Below, one piece after another: positions 27,001 to 29,146 of a DNA stretch of 64,000 nt; the first letter of the stretch is position 1, and each line of letters starts with the position of its first letter. Made by a program: the position numbers and the translations under genes. Under the pieces are notes generated by a model. The model did not search any database and had not been told where the DNA came from. It worked only from the letters and a program-made list of their open reading frames with translations. Source of the DNA: Ramlibacter agri. GTDB taxonomy: Bacteria > Pseudomonadota > Gammaproteobacteria > Burkholderiales > Burkholderiaceae_C. The stretch lies in contig NZ_JABBFX010000003.1 in the NCBI RefSeq assembly GCF_012927085.1, positions 992,001 to 1,056,000 on the forward strand. Reading direction: 5' to 3'.

Positions 27001-29109
27001 ATCCACGTCACCGCCACCAACGGCGACGTCACGATGGACCCGGGCAGCGTGCTGGCCAGCGGCAGCGGCGCCATCGCCGTGCTCGCCGGCAACGACGTGG
27101 TGCCGGGCGCGTTGCAGACCACCGGCCCGGCGACCATCGACGCCATCAACGGCCGCGTGCTGATCACGGGCGACATCGACCGGGCGGGCCAGGACATCCT
27201 GATCCGCGCCAACGACGTCGCCATCGAAGGCTGGCTGCGCAGCGCCGGCGCCACGCTGACGATCACGCCGCGCACCAACGTGCCGATCCTGATCGGCGGC
27301 CCGGCGCCCACCACGCCGGCCCTGCACCTGGGCTACGACGAGCTGGCCTACCTGGCCGACGGCTTCGCCAAGATCGTCATCGGCAGCACTTTCGCCGGCC
27401 AGGAGATCCGCCTGGATGGCGCCACGCAGCCGTTGGTCTTCAAGGACCCGCTGGTGCTGCAGGCGACCGGCGCCGGCGGCAACATCCGCCTGGAAGGCGC
27501 GCTCTCCGGCGACAGCCTGCAGGTCATGGACAGCGGCGCGGCCACGAGCTTCGTGGACGCCACCGTGACCATGCAGCACGGCGTGCAGATGGACGACCAG
27601 CTGGTGCTCAGTGGCGCGACCAGCATCACGGGCAATACGAGCGGTACGGGCGGCGACTTGGTGTTCGCGCAGCCGGTCACCGGCAACGGCGGCACCGGCG
27701 ACACGCTGCAGCTGGATGCGAACGGCGGCAACGTCCGCTTCGCGGCCGGCGCGACCGACCTCGACGGTCTGCAGGTCAGCGACGCCCACGACGTCAGCTT
27801 CGGCGGCCCGCTGACGCTGGACGGCGACCTCGTCATCCACGCCACCGGCACGGTCACCTTCGCCGGCCCGGTCACGCTGCGCAACGGCGCGAACCTCGTC
27901 ATAGCCGGTGGCGGCCAGGTGGTGTTCCAGGGTGCGGTCGACACCGGCACCGGCGACGTCACCATCAACGCCAGCAGCTTCGCGGCCAACGGCGGCGTCG
28001 GCAGCTTCCACGGCAGCGGCGACTTCGCGGTGGCCAGCAGCAACGGCCAGATCGTCATCGGTGACGGCGCGGCGGCTTCCGGCTCCATGCAGCTCACGAG
28101 CAGCACGCTGCAGGCGCTGGCCGGCTACGGCGCAGTGAACATCGGCGCGGCGGGCGCCGGCCAGGTGCTGGTGTCCGGCAACGCGGACTTCGGCAGCGCG
28201 CCGGAAACGGTGAAGGTGCAGGGCGCCGGCATCCTGGTGCAGGCCGGGTCCAACGTCACCCTGGGTGGCGGCAGCTTCACCCTGGACGGCAGCAGCGCCG
28301 TGGCGATCGCGGGCAACCTCGCGGCGCGCGCCATGACCACGATCGCGGTCACCAGCGACACCGGTGCCATCGTCATGGCGGCCGGCAGCACGATCGCCAG
28401 CAACGGCGGCAACGTCGACCTGGTCGCCGGCAACGGCGTCGCGGTCGGCCGCGTCGATGCGCGCGGCGCCAACGGCGCCAGCGGCCTGGTCTCCATCGAC
28501 CCGGGCGCCGGCGCCACCACCGACGCCAACGCCGATGCGCAGGCCGACGTCTTCGCGCGGGCCGTCACGGTCCACGCCGACGGCGGGGCCAGCACGGCCG
28601 GCGACGCGATCGAGGTGGCCAGCAACATGGTCTACATCGAGCCGGGCGCCGGTGGCGTCGTGCTGCGCGAATCGGGCACCGACGGCCGCGTGTACTACAG
28701 CGTGCTGCGTGGCAGCGAGCTGCGCACGCAGCTGGTCACCGTGGGCCCCTCGGCCCGCGTGACCAGCGACCCGCAGTCGATGATTGACAATGGCGACTAC
28801 GCGAAGCTGCAGCAGTCGCTGGTTTCCAGCTCGAACCGGGCCTCGGCCCTGCAGTCGGCGCTGGCGCTGAACGTGGCCGGCAGCCTCGGCTCGGTGAACA
28901 CCGGCGTGCAGGATTACCTGTCTGCGCCGGTGCAAGCCAGCAGCCAGCCGATCCTGCTCGATCTCGGCACCAACAATGGCCTGGTCTCCGACCAGAGCTA
29001 TGGCTTGTCGGCCTGGGTGGTGGGATCGCCGGGCTCGCAGCCGCTGGCCGATGGCGGCGCCTCCGGCGTGCCGGCCTTCGACTACTGGACCGAATCGCTC
29101 GAAATCTGA
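1..29109 (+). CDS. Giant repetitive exported protein with RTX-like repeats (5' partial)
   Basis: The frame is open from base 1, so the real start lies to the left; the first Met in the window is at 22 and 9,695 residues follow it. Going along the protein from that Met there are RTX-like GGxGxD nonapeptides (about 137-274), LGY/YDG repeats (about 830-1300), an aromatic-rich module (about 2690-3290), acidic Dx(N/D)xDG loops (about 4087-4160), VNG-type repeats (about 4490-5540), then about 4,000 residues of Gly/Ala/Thr-rich beta-strand repeats. The last 150 residues match the C-terminus of the second giant protein and end in DYWTESLEI. Proteins of this kind are usually secreted adhesins, matrix or surface-layer-like polymers. 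No catalytic domain was recognised and no two-partner-secretion or autotransporter barrel is visible. The secretion operon at 42.3-51.5 kb is the obvious candidate exporter. The reading frame is certain; the function is inferred. Confidence 0.9.
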   Translation, partial: PLQLNAGMSLTISDHLLAATVYGSLDIHIDLGLFSIDETLAGFSGTIELTPVSAYLSARVTIVGISVSGSYLWSWGAPPVISHQVGDTLYLNMGDTSGRYGSGDLYDDTVNESYTINKEGDQIVVRALGQKLSYDASTVKHIVANGGSGNDSIMVSPGVDAILDFDGGDGNDNFVIGGGLAGSVIHGGKGKDTITGGGVSGISYYGDEGDDKFVGGQGDEYIDMGSGTNTIFAAGGNDTIRIDQGTNTVDAGDGDDTLLVGTVGILNLTAGAGNDRVVLDTVTSTAADTLTLGAHQLVYGARTINFDDSLDRVEFKDLGATTKVVSLANQDWGSTDLVINAAGVLNVNAARFNAANAMLSITAAGISGTLNTQLAELSVLNTGTGANANITVREADSLVLVGSGLNTSNGAIDVQLAARESLLTLSQGVISTNASGGAISIVADDVDFASGADQVRGTGVLTLHAKSALQNYRIGGAAQSDFGRDYSTAGQTGYFELSMTDLSALQDGFSQINIGSSGGNTVVWIGDVQDETVGSFLMSARLRDPATFYADDYKIVGEIESTQSLSFQGRTMEVQKQNVADPMGTPRSGIYAPDVHINLSEQLLVSGWIRAANLVSISVLGSTGAHALVSYGAEVNSFTADPGSQIYTEAAGSRVEVTTSASIMSGTAIFAAGAGSRVSMNAGTGLTLTQGATVSVEGDNASVDLESHGYMHLNSGSAVLAGAKFNYVGSTPVPVATGTGATLTLRTDGEMTLDGSITANGDLVLDAGQTVNDRADYFDTITGKTLSETTDPAAIAALITALNAGTVTADLQALLAAGNVTMGAGTGVSSLANYLPFNNLSDSAKALVAQALGYTVYTGGGFYNADASGAHFVTTLAEGVQDTGYTRYDGTIYVKVDAAGGRQVLTGFVQGTKPDYSNSLVDWAKYGATAPSDPNATFEQLTWLQKLAVAHSLGYESQFNPADIDWASYGVAAPSATASYDELSADQKSAANQALGYDVGSGIRFYNYNAPLGKKLVTTFQQGSVVDYNNADIYWGNAGTPAAGASFASLTDAQKQVVASALGYTAYSGTNYVKLDAAAGLQVVQKLATGPAQFSIEGIDWGGIAAPAANATFEQLTPAQRAVVAKKLGYAIVDQQMFYNPNAAAGQQLLTMPVEGTTYKNADIDWVGAGLKDPGTGTTFDKLSVQQQELVLQKTGYRRFDGVVYHDAEASDPARAYVLTFKEGTDYTNAGIEWSSVAIPAAGTAFADMTPEQQFRIKDQTGWTEYDGTVYYKAGAGAKELMTSFVEGVDYRNADMSWGSSGSEVAGNRWVLDDGTQKVVVVAADENGDGTPDALRVTEAHPLLGQRGFGFLLTGTITNLADNHDLVVASADDVIIRGNINLLGANSDLSLQSDKWVYLETAANVHGNIDIRGGVSATGVNLGGANAEGVSVYIHATSTLNSLQAGSSINVMGGKDVIIEGRVVAGGTIGATGVTWLGQGDSTISVTAGERIVADGGLAAAKSITVRTTNAPGSNDDGYGVIVASAGGLIVGGHTSDGSGGSVVVDAVGKVQIVGNVTSGGDVVQVFDNGLLQSETVNWSDESGTVLLSSGGQLYLGGLAPTASGGAVEIGSTIRAKTRVDLVGGASPDHVGVKMPGGARVTVADPNGVITITSEDDADLQGIVVAGGEIVDYYDTTGHYLGSLRNTFGGESVIKIDVEGQVRLGHDLMAGKTIDVRGGVGTGTPTAANPWADQGIVVGGNVHFTTWSEFSSITLSAGGDMSILAPAWTQELTGDRFAEFADGHLSADTSFELTVDTGTQVLRGIVTVTAASTVGNNGVGDLRDDLQAAIANATFTVVSSPATPADVGTTRTGLPLMDSDADGIGDTDAVTVRLNDSRLMLTGNYAMGIAAVAGGNAERLGFTQIAASAATGGATQSARGYAIDASQRGSVVNLGKADAPAGEITISGWVRAYSGINMYAGTAANGDQKLNLTATGVLETLSGGMFLNPAGDAVLEGDLIARGRGSDIIINATNTIELRGSLTAQRDIIVTAGTDVHTGEVSIHTYGTGRLNTTDAHGRIILTGLNDVVIDSQIGTENPDLGLLQIGSTAGKLTLAANGWLETGALMALSGQSVDLGGTIRSHSATAASYDYEVSVTSTGDVDIHGSLELAGSLQVQAGDDIAIHGTTLLVQGAGQKLALIAGDSIAIGSTLGYSGGAVVEAAAELDVTAGGRFAVGADGQLFASGDDSNIVIRADSMVLAGGIRAGAQLVDPAGSAFTWTGKRSGIDIRTTSSVVLGDGADAGNLAATGRLSIQAGIDSAGLGFAMSRASSVRVDATGAFGGTAAWSEADAGMDGAIDLRAEGDVQLRGNVEAADAGSTISVLSRSQVWIDGLVSADKAISVTGGTDDSRIGVLVDLLVPNVSGGTLDTNVGGTITIVSTDSILVQGVVGQADPNEPLGALGDTSLGQGKVGSLVMRSTGGDITLQRNIHVLDNVEIYSGNIYARTDARVWATGTGSQIYLAARNSLVVQGTYDPATDQADAAIVKADGLVHLVGADVTIDGIVGAFSATSGHILVNAGRTLTVDGAGFLKSGNAIDMNVGVDMSWTRARMEQAIVREQLQGGTMVIRGQGTLQATGTIGLRSGGSVTVDADASVKGTRTTTTTTYTTEADIVDVVTGYRQEATGTVQVPEVTHTTTDITEQVGTELVKVGSKYTTMDVTLEQIGYYNPNAPAGQQYREYFIEGIDYLNTSIDWDNAGTGGAVVHADKVTTSDYTKAEYRTFSQLSAAQKQAVLNALGYMPLYQFSYSNYVVHTTINGVTTDDATQKPTWDTTTNDQKVYFVDVAGWRDKYIKMPSGAQVDILRVVSQGQAQYLVNDASADGTNTGGSWSTLTGVTDYSTIDWAAAGVTAPTTGATLADLSADQRAVVAALQGVTAVGEWVGSYQDSALTKYTQIASSYTGTGPDGSFALLEDGSATWQVDYTAFSGRRTFDIAGRSDNGTLVRDPNWYWQRTGDQTQVDYGYLYAAYKTYAGMQNFANTTGQASDSTNLLRSWATFQDALLHDTTSVTTLSSSVRQNVVAYMYKYWGAWQQLTGHWVDNDDGSGWPDYGEEEDVPEWFAATVYEKYSSAVLSSNGMVWSFNTPGSPQVEDNFKIGVLNEVGGAEDAYDSWVAGFPLWTSGNYNYWKGVYQQIVAENDYRSGSEANGGGGDDLYIWANGRQELTGYGYEDRTDYSNQWLSGVHNVYDTRIKLSYQEVSQDQAIYDYRPIYQTTTKDVITVNMKDVTVWSSVPIIEQQTVLRTVATTTSTSETSVPGYDGESVFGNNVHIEAAGATNISGRIKANGDLSVDSGTTLQLQGLRSNDDGSLMRTTLTAGDSIELHAGKNLVLADNAIVQATGAAGTVSLTSDIDMTLGGQTSASGAVTVAAMRNVALSGSISGGTLSIAAGAGTTQDGSITGDAETVLKATSGDLSLAAGDLGGNITLTSSHLSADNATHTASVKLSAKGGAIVQTQDADTGRGSGLIEAHAVQARADTAITLNTQVASADLQLGEAGNIELTNYGDLDLANVVAANGAIDVRNTGNLLATLVKTLGASDRNDVLLVTVQGAVTLVDVKTGDRGDVEVRSASSVTQSGGTIHADELTVLAAGMVGLINTDVNTLTLRTTAAGSVAMSQNTSRRLLVKDVTVADGSFTLDTDGIVELASVVLASNRDENNIEVSAQGDILVRYASAGIYLDTGASQPTVAAKTTITQAADAATSRPQVTLVQFHDHVPAAGYAYAVNVDGTLFSVAVGTGAGEVAADWNVILDALKTKIESSGVFTVSFDAAARQLTLTGRDSVVRGIAGQVTLPNVSSSGDIKLTSTTGRITESFPDDAVDLVADRLVLDAALGIDGLEIAANSLDAITASGDIVLSERDGLYEKSQGLDVVRAQTTKVAGGTSQVNITTVNELRVGDNAHPAAVGAVRANTIRFTSTANSVSVATPVGRTDTNPVDSLDYDSGVAFVAHDVVSLYRFFNAPVLMEYRAGGYFLFDDASRLFPGDMASETLIIESGGTLSLNGNLQASKDLELIAGEDLILTGTVKALPSDADGLIDNLVLVAKGLHKVQKAIDLTGDHDTNDTVSEAGIYVDYNHDGDTNDILDEVKDNVDYNGDGKIEGIVTEMVRAPIDLNGDGDTNDVISENAVLVDSGFLNVQVDGLPAAEFQLRASKDIYVALKTDLALTGFVGGVNGYESARSVTFNITGKLTVTSGIVSADSEAGNAAAAAAQALTPLLPSDVIAANTLPGRVTINATSISSDGASVFIAYDLVVNATNAVQLNTLVDHISVDSTDTGDIYVNEADGLVVDHVLANNGTIKVSAGGSTWVRDIRNVADNKDITVLAAGDLWVDSIESGTAVGAEKTGGTVTVDASGVIREWAGLVRTASGNITGTALDQSSPDLYGWMVVVNGVTSNADENSAIDPVGPLFLANPTIAGTGYELEVRYSAPAGTGLVTGATTVTQNTVSSQGGQLRPVSSTTVTAAGTSVKQIDVLTFGEFALAAGTSISVQVNTTTYVVAVGDKVNNVTVTATWASILAALDYKITQGNVVVVDVDSNAHSLTFTAVAANTAFTLSNVLVQAVSTGTLFGAVDSDGTAPTQSAGADATQVSDISFRNGALSDSASYEVVVNGHVYTARSGDNETLTLDVNGKQITVDAYTWQAVTGAAINAADTSDPSLPRTISINSAPTAGTKYVLTINGTQVSSYTAASGDSAATLANKLQAGISGYASSLSGSTITVTSGAGDVDITLNGGISTISAKDVPDVNYDRTIDLSGVTLRANAEYVVTIGTTDYKVTTGPSLGSYTLADLADDLAAKINGSTYTASASGNSTTITISTGAGTASISFAKSQYQQRLASVAQVVVSGTADGKSTIALAGLAPTTNAIYTIRIGNNTFSTGPVAAGTSLATIAGNLKTQLTNGGYTVDLRATTVASGSWSSLLGELAGRIQAGETVSGTAGITATADGSTASLKLTEQYINTVFTVDKVAVRADSAVLANGSTPLVYAATGVQQQSEIRFANALPSNVAYTIVVNGHAYSVTRDTTSWSAILSDFQTQIQKGESITVTVDAANQRLVLTANANNTPFTVSLVTRSSTATEVVEAVASTAATSGTAAVDKVTFLPSTVAQGYTYTVTVNGTDYRVTAGNANLQNGTVDATWTGVLAGLASAINTGLVDQDADRTLTIGFDPANHSTYTLVVAGRTYQVTSGGSSYTSADLALALKTKMGTDFGVQVSGSTLTFTTGAGGADISLTGSGANAVASAKATPQSSVTATYDTSNQTLTITNKANGTAQTVSAKVKTTGPDVASDGATPTTRAGQKRAQISNVVLADQTPESGSVYTVTIGGVDYSVKVGQNGVTATLDSVLTGLAKAVNDAGIGITATQDATTRTLTLTANVKNTPFTVNGVTVQYNRTSDVPDVSQIDHARLPGATATQVQELGFPNGADDSTPQLNVSYTVLVNTSSYTIKVTTPGETWATLLGAFKSRIDADGVVTATVDAANHKLVLTADAANTRFSASGSANDESGDFQLHMPGDYVLILQQRATGNFYLDAAGNLTVVNLPTAADESITLKAGAGKDLVVVSPLNVGTNGSVTIEAGAAITLGGTVTAGHLTVTAGKDLTITSKVGSLVVHMTSNGNLTVFQTGDLTIESIDMKGGNITVIADGNIQIGAITGTAGDVTIQSKTGSISIDELDSAAHVSLQAAHGVTATLEADVLDVVANGDVVIHEHDGFILERMDTGGGAVTITTGDAVGTQAAVANATLQVDAAIVASFGSAVSLQASGDILLNQAITSASGSISIDAGAALTLGEAADLSSVSGDITLKARTGAMTMTGDTFVEAGIGQVTLTAGGDITLGKLRSEHVNGTVSITSGGWIHGTGGETDIVAATSTLQVQAVDGIGTVASPIETQVAHLSASNSGTGDIVLQDTDSLVVDGVSQQGAGEVSLSTIKGAIQLADGGTGITATTGNVTVYAAGTGSSLALYEDIRTTGGSVALTAEDGDLTLAAGVRVAGNGNVTLTVPKGGVYVAPAASGWLQSGGSFDAEVDWAMRLGYFTMDQATGKIVVSGVPSYLQASHLYNGTVLRQAGGAFLQTTGGNLAILARDAIGHNVDNFLYSPLAIVVDAKQLRVSSSERQEVAILATGSIAVQGDSGTSGSRGGTTQVGSLSGNQVITNPVDASGNDISVRANDLDIQETVRSAGGVLNLATLNPGATIVLGNGVTNDGTMMILDNQDLSHLQDGFREIVVGSDTTSGHVMIGGAGSTDTVTLQDTLHIETPLLGGHVYFNSDLVLTGSSSLIVEGSGNTTSLASDITVGDDIDLIDSVLVTGNRVLTAGTDGTGNMQIGGIASHFLDGDGLAGADNLTLLAPGNISIEGDIGAQDALDSLTIAGVSVAGSTNLPDNVTFHGSVNLDGDLRINASGVVVFEDQVTLHFGGSLVINGATQVVFKKGLVLDGVNALGQAGDIFLEGDEIDFQGGSGSVAGQGVLTLRPTTVGEAIEVATPPNSQTTATLNLENSDLQALADGFSKIVIGHQDGTHAAALAGVVRIGAINAAQQPTIRTALEVYGGSITVEDYANPNYTFRVAGDLKLDAVNDITLRNEVEARDASGLQDVVLYASQGAITQANVSGDGLIGEALRADHVDAHAATGISLLYTELNTVSADNSGGGSNAIVIHETATGGDLTVLSVVQTNAGGAGSIELATAAGTLTVAGTGVSNLGHGTIALNASGGGIVVQQAVTAATGSIALNATGQVSSTLTGTLTATAASRIDVASSGADLQLAGDIVSGGGLVNLSAAGAIVMADGMLASSVNPLNDTGAVILAAGGNATISRIVADGAIQITAGTAGVGGILDGLTGNGFNLDGDTATVSLTAASGVGTASAHLQTRIAALAARVLTSGGLYVDEATDLRVAGGASYAIDLGGSDGSMSLSTANGELRIVDGLRSTGLIGNLLLRSGETSEATSANLVIAGDVLSNWGSVTLASADDLVLDDGVAASGVDVSTVAPGKTLDLQADGAITMEAAATLATGNSNMRLQAGGDITLGVLGAGTASVSITSGGAIKDAQDDDLLAVPTINVTAAKLRMQAVTGIGTAGRVIETNVDTLAASATGNGAGTFVWELNSATIGTVDPVTVNHVGTDGTTSPLADAAALSGFSAGINGIASFSTGSNLVIAEPFVVPGGGSLLLQSRGTVDVNAIVSTGYGSITLIGVGDVRFGAGGALTSTGGTVDVQSTTGAVTMAGAATLQTNGGNIRVQAAGDVTLGLLDARTDADRLAGTLTGQAGWGSASVVAGGSILDVAGETATDVYANQLRLQAGGTIGTSTDHLETEVAALSATLGAGGLFVDEASSLHFGATSAITVNRVGADGVSLGSKTDAAQSGVTTAGAIALTAGGDLALDASATSTGAGSTITLLAQGGIAMADGAVITSSNGAVTLTATTGDIAVEEVNAGTANVTITAGGAITDGDTDLDITGAGVQLTAGNGIGAAGDALEVTATTLGADAGSGGLFLSESDGVLLGGLAAGGDLAFSTGGALTVLGTVSAGGSASLQASGDLTLQAALGAGGSAALQASGAVSVQAGVTAGTGIAVAGASVAQAAAGDFVTALGGITVDASTGGITMADGAIAQTNGGSIAYTAAGAITVGVLDARTATDRTGGTLTGQAGWGNVTVTSSAGSIADSAAETGVDLYANQLTLNSAQGIVLLQTEAATLAATGGTGGVSISEATDLQVTASGAGAIVITTDAGSLTVQGGGVQAGGGVTLSAGGASSDLAVGGAVTAGGTVALTAGRDATLDASVTSSGSGSSITVRAQRDLTMADGTQVASTQGAITLTATTGNLALEYVDAGTANVTLTAGGAILDGDTDLDVVGGGVQLTAGNGIGAAGDALEVTATTLGADAGSGGLFLSETDGVTLGGLAAGGDLVFSTGGALVVQGSVGAGGSATLAAAGAITLTAAVDAGGAATLQAGGAVSAQAGVTAGNGIAVSGTAITQTAAGDFVTIGGAITVTASTGAIQMDDGAVAQADGGSIVYTATGAITVGLLDARTAADRSAGTLTGQAGWGSVNIVAGGSILDNTGETAADVYANELNLQADGSVGATGQALETEASVLSASAATGFFVQDESSLTVGATSIGGAQQGLGVTSGDTLLVTGGSLTTAAGTGAITVGGTLGLQAGGSIKLQSAASAGGTVTVDASTGITQSANVTTTAGSIGVHTTTGDIAMAAGTLAQTDAGAISYQAGGSVTLGVLDARSAADRTGGTLTGQAGWGAVSVDAGGAIATQAGDTGTDIDSAALVLRAGGDIGASADPLVIESTSVDVHAGGAVYLRDATALVVTTATSQGDLQLAVGGAVTQAGDIASNGGDVTLSAGGDWTQATDAGIASSGGDVSLAATGTLTLETIDAGSGNVTLDLGGALVDGDAAGDTEVDITGGALTLTVGGDAGTGANAIETSVASISGTAANLVVQETDGVTLGTVTAGNVVVDAGGSIAVTDAVTASTGDLQLASGGDITVGAAGSATATTGDVTVDAAGAITMDANATATAGGTLQLDATGDITLSGLTATTVTVTTTGGAIIDAGDVHVDISAGSVSLQAQGDIGGGSAIELAVDSASANSQQGGVQLADTGDLTVTGIASGSNGNITLNVGNNVTLDGGITTAGNVTLAAGGTVSDNGDAAVDIAGATVSVTAGGAVGSTTDAIETSATTLTVAAGSGGIVIAETDAVTVGGLTVTGTGAILVTAGGSMAVTGPATTGGGDVNLQSGGDLSLQGTTSTGNGNLSVSAAGNLDLGAGAQLSSTGTVDLQATAGSLTMDAASTVTAPGDVTLTANGNVAVGTITSGGDASVTALTGSITDAGVNGTNISANGLQLVAGNGVGTSGTPLELAVDTLAASAGAGGVHLVEQDDVTVTSLQTTGGGAIELATVDGSITLTGSGVNAQGPGNISLTVGGTGSDVIVGANVSTGGGNVTVLADDSVTFPNPSDITTTGTGTIHVTATNGDVTMDPGSVLASGSGAIAVLAGNDVVPGALQTTGPATIDAINGRVLITGDIDRAGQDILIRANDVAIEGWLRSAGATLTITPRTNVPILIGGPAPTTPALHLGYDELAYLADGFAKIVIGSTFAGQEIRLDGATQPLVFKDPLVLQATGAGGNIRLEGALSGDSLQVMDSGAATSFVDATVTMQHGVQMDDQLVLSGATSITGNTSGTGGDLVFAQPVTGNGGTGDTLQLDANGGNVRFAAGATDLDGLQVSDAHDVSFGGPLTLDGDLVIHATGTVTFAGPVTLRNGANLVIAGGGQVVFQGAVDTGTGDVTINASSFAANGGVGSFHGSGDFAVASSNGQIVIGDGAAASGSMQLTSSTLQALAGYGAVNIGAAGAGQVLVSGNADFGSAPETVKVQGAGILVQAGSNVTLGGGSFTLDGSSAVAIAGNLAARAMTTIAVTSDTGAIVMAAGSTIASNGGNVDLVAGNGVAVGRVDARGANGASGLVSIDPGAGATTDANADAQADVFARAVTVHADGGASTAGDAIEVASNMVYIEPGAGGVVLRESGTDGRVYYSVLRGSELRTQLVTVGPSARVTSDPQSMIDNGDYAKLQQSLVSSSNRASALQSALALNVAGSLGSVNTGVQDYLSAPVQASSQPILLDLGTNNGLVSDQSYGLSAWVVGSPGSQPLADGGASGVPAFDYWTESLEI
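430..843 (+). repeat. RTX-like calcium-binding nonapeptide block
   Basis: Inside the first giant protein, successive degenerate units of the form GGxGxDxhx can be read: NGGSGNDSI, DGGDGNDNF, HGGKGKDTI, YGDEGDDKF, VGGQGDEYI, AAGGNDTI, DAGDGDDTL and AGAGNDRV. This is the haemolysin-type calcium-binding pattern that folds as a parallel beta-roll in the presence of calcium. RTX blocks are typical of type I-like secretion substrates, but there they normally sit near the C-terminus. Here the block lies far from the C-terminus. Confidence 0.8.
2500..3940 (+). repeat. LGY/YDG/NADIDW-type protein repeats
   Basis: About 480 residues of the first giant protein consist of units of roughly 70-80 residues. 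Each reads approximately: Phe-x-x-Leu-(S/T)-x-x-Q+ ... LGY or TGY ... YDG or VDQ ... FYN or YVK ... LLT-x-F-x-EG ... YxNADIDW ... AP. About six or seven units can be counted. Two more degenerate copies appear at about 8100-8350 and 8630-8760, flanking the aromatic-rich module. The family was not recognised. The Tyr/Trp-rich chemistry differs from the surrounding Gly/Ala/Thr repeats. Confidence 0.7.
8085..9890 (+). other. Aromatic-rich module within giant protein
   Basis: Residues about 2690-3290 of the first giant protein are far richer in Trp and Tyr than the rest, with stretches such as WYWQRTGD, YMYKYWGAW and NYNYWKGVYQQ. Thr/Val-rich flanks border the module: TTTTTTYTTEAD is encoded from about 7920, and VATTTSTSETSV lies near 9850-9890. 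The composition suggests a folded globular domain inserted into a beta-repeat shaft. No known fold or active site was recognised. Confidence 0.6.
12274..12500 (+). repeat. Acidic calcium-loop repeats (DxNxDGDxND)
   Basis: Four consecutive acidic loops can be read in the first giant protein: DLTGDHDTND, DYNHDGDTND, DYNGDGKIEG and DLNGDGDTND. The D-x-(N/D)-x-D-G spacing resembles EF-hand, dockerin or thrombospondin type 3 calcium loops. Isolated similar loops occur at about 3970-4010 (DENGDGTPD) and 5572-5610 (DSDADGIGDTD). Calcium binding is inferred from the spacing alone. Confidence 0.6.
13500..16640 (+). repeat. VNG-type immunoglobulin-like repeat block
   Basis: About 1,050 residues of the first giant protein are built from units of roughly 80-110 residues. 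The recurring pattern is YTVxVNGxxYxV, then a (T/S)W-x-x-(I/V)L helix-like segment ending in a short Ile/Val-x-x-G, then (V/I)TxTxDAAxxxLxLTAxAxNTPFTV. Variants lack the helix or are fused to a shorter TxxSGAGxxDI unit. One more copy lies upstream at about 11221-11490. The alternating strand pattern suggests an extracellular beta-sandwich stalk; no named family was recognised. Confidence 0.65.
22200..24590 (+). repeat. 1185-bp tandem duplication in giant gene
   Basis: Within the first giant gene the segment around 22501-22575 recurs almost base for base at 23686-23760, and the DARTxxDR...LTGQAGWG segment starting at 22981 recurs at 24166. Both pairs are exactly 1,185 bp (395 codons) apart, so two neighbouring units are in frame and similar at DNA level. 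Related but more diverged copies of the same segment start at 21841 and 24784. Confidence 0.75.
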
Positions 29110-29146
29110 TTGACGAATGATGCTTAACAGGCAAGGGAATCACTTC

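Noticed and set aside
7093..28935. A 7,280-codon open frame on the minus strand across the first giant gene
   Set aside because: Its product is low-complexity (Ala, Arg, Gly, Val, His, Asp) and mirrors the plus-strand repeats. It is a by-product of high GC and biased codon use in the sense gene, which has coherent domains.
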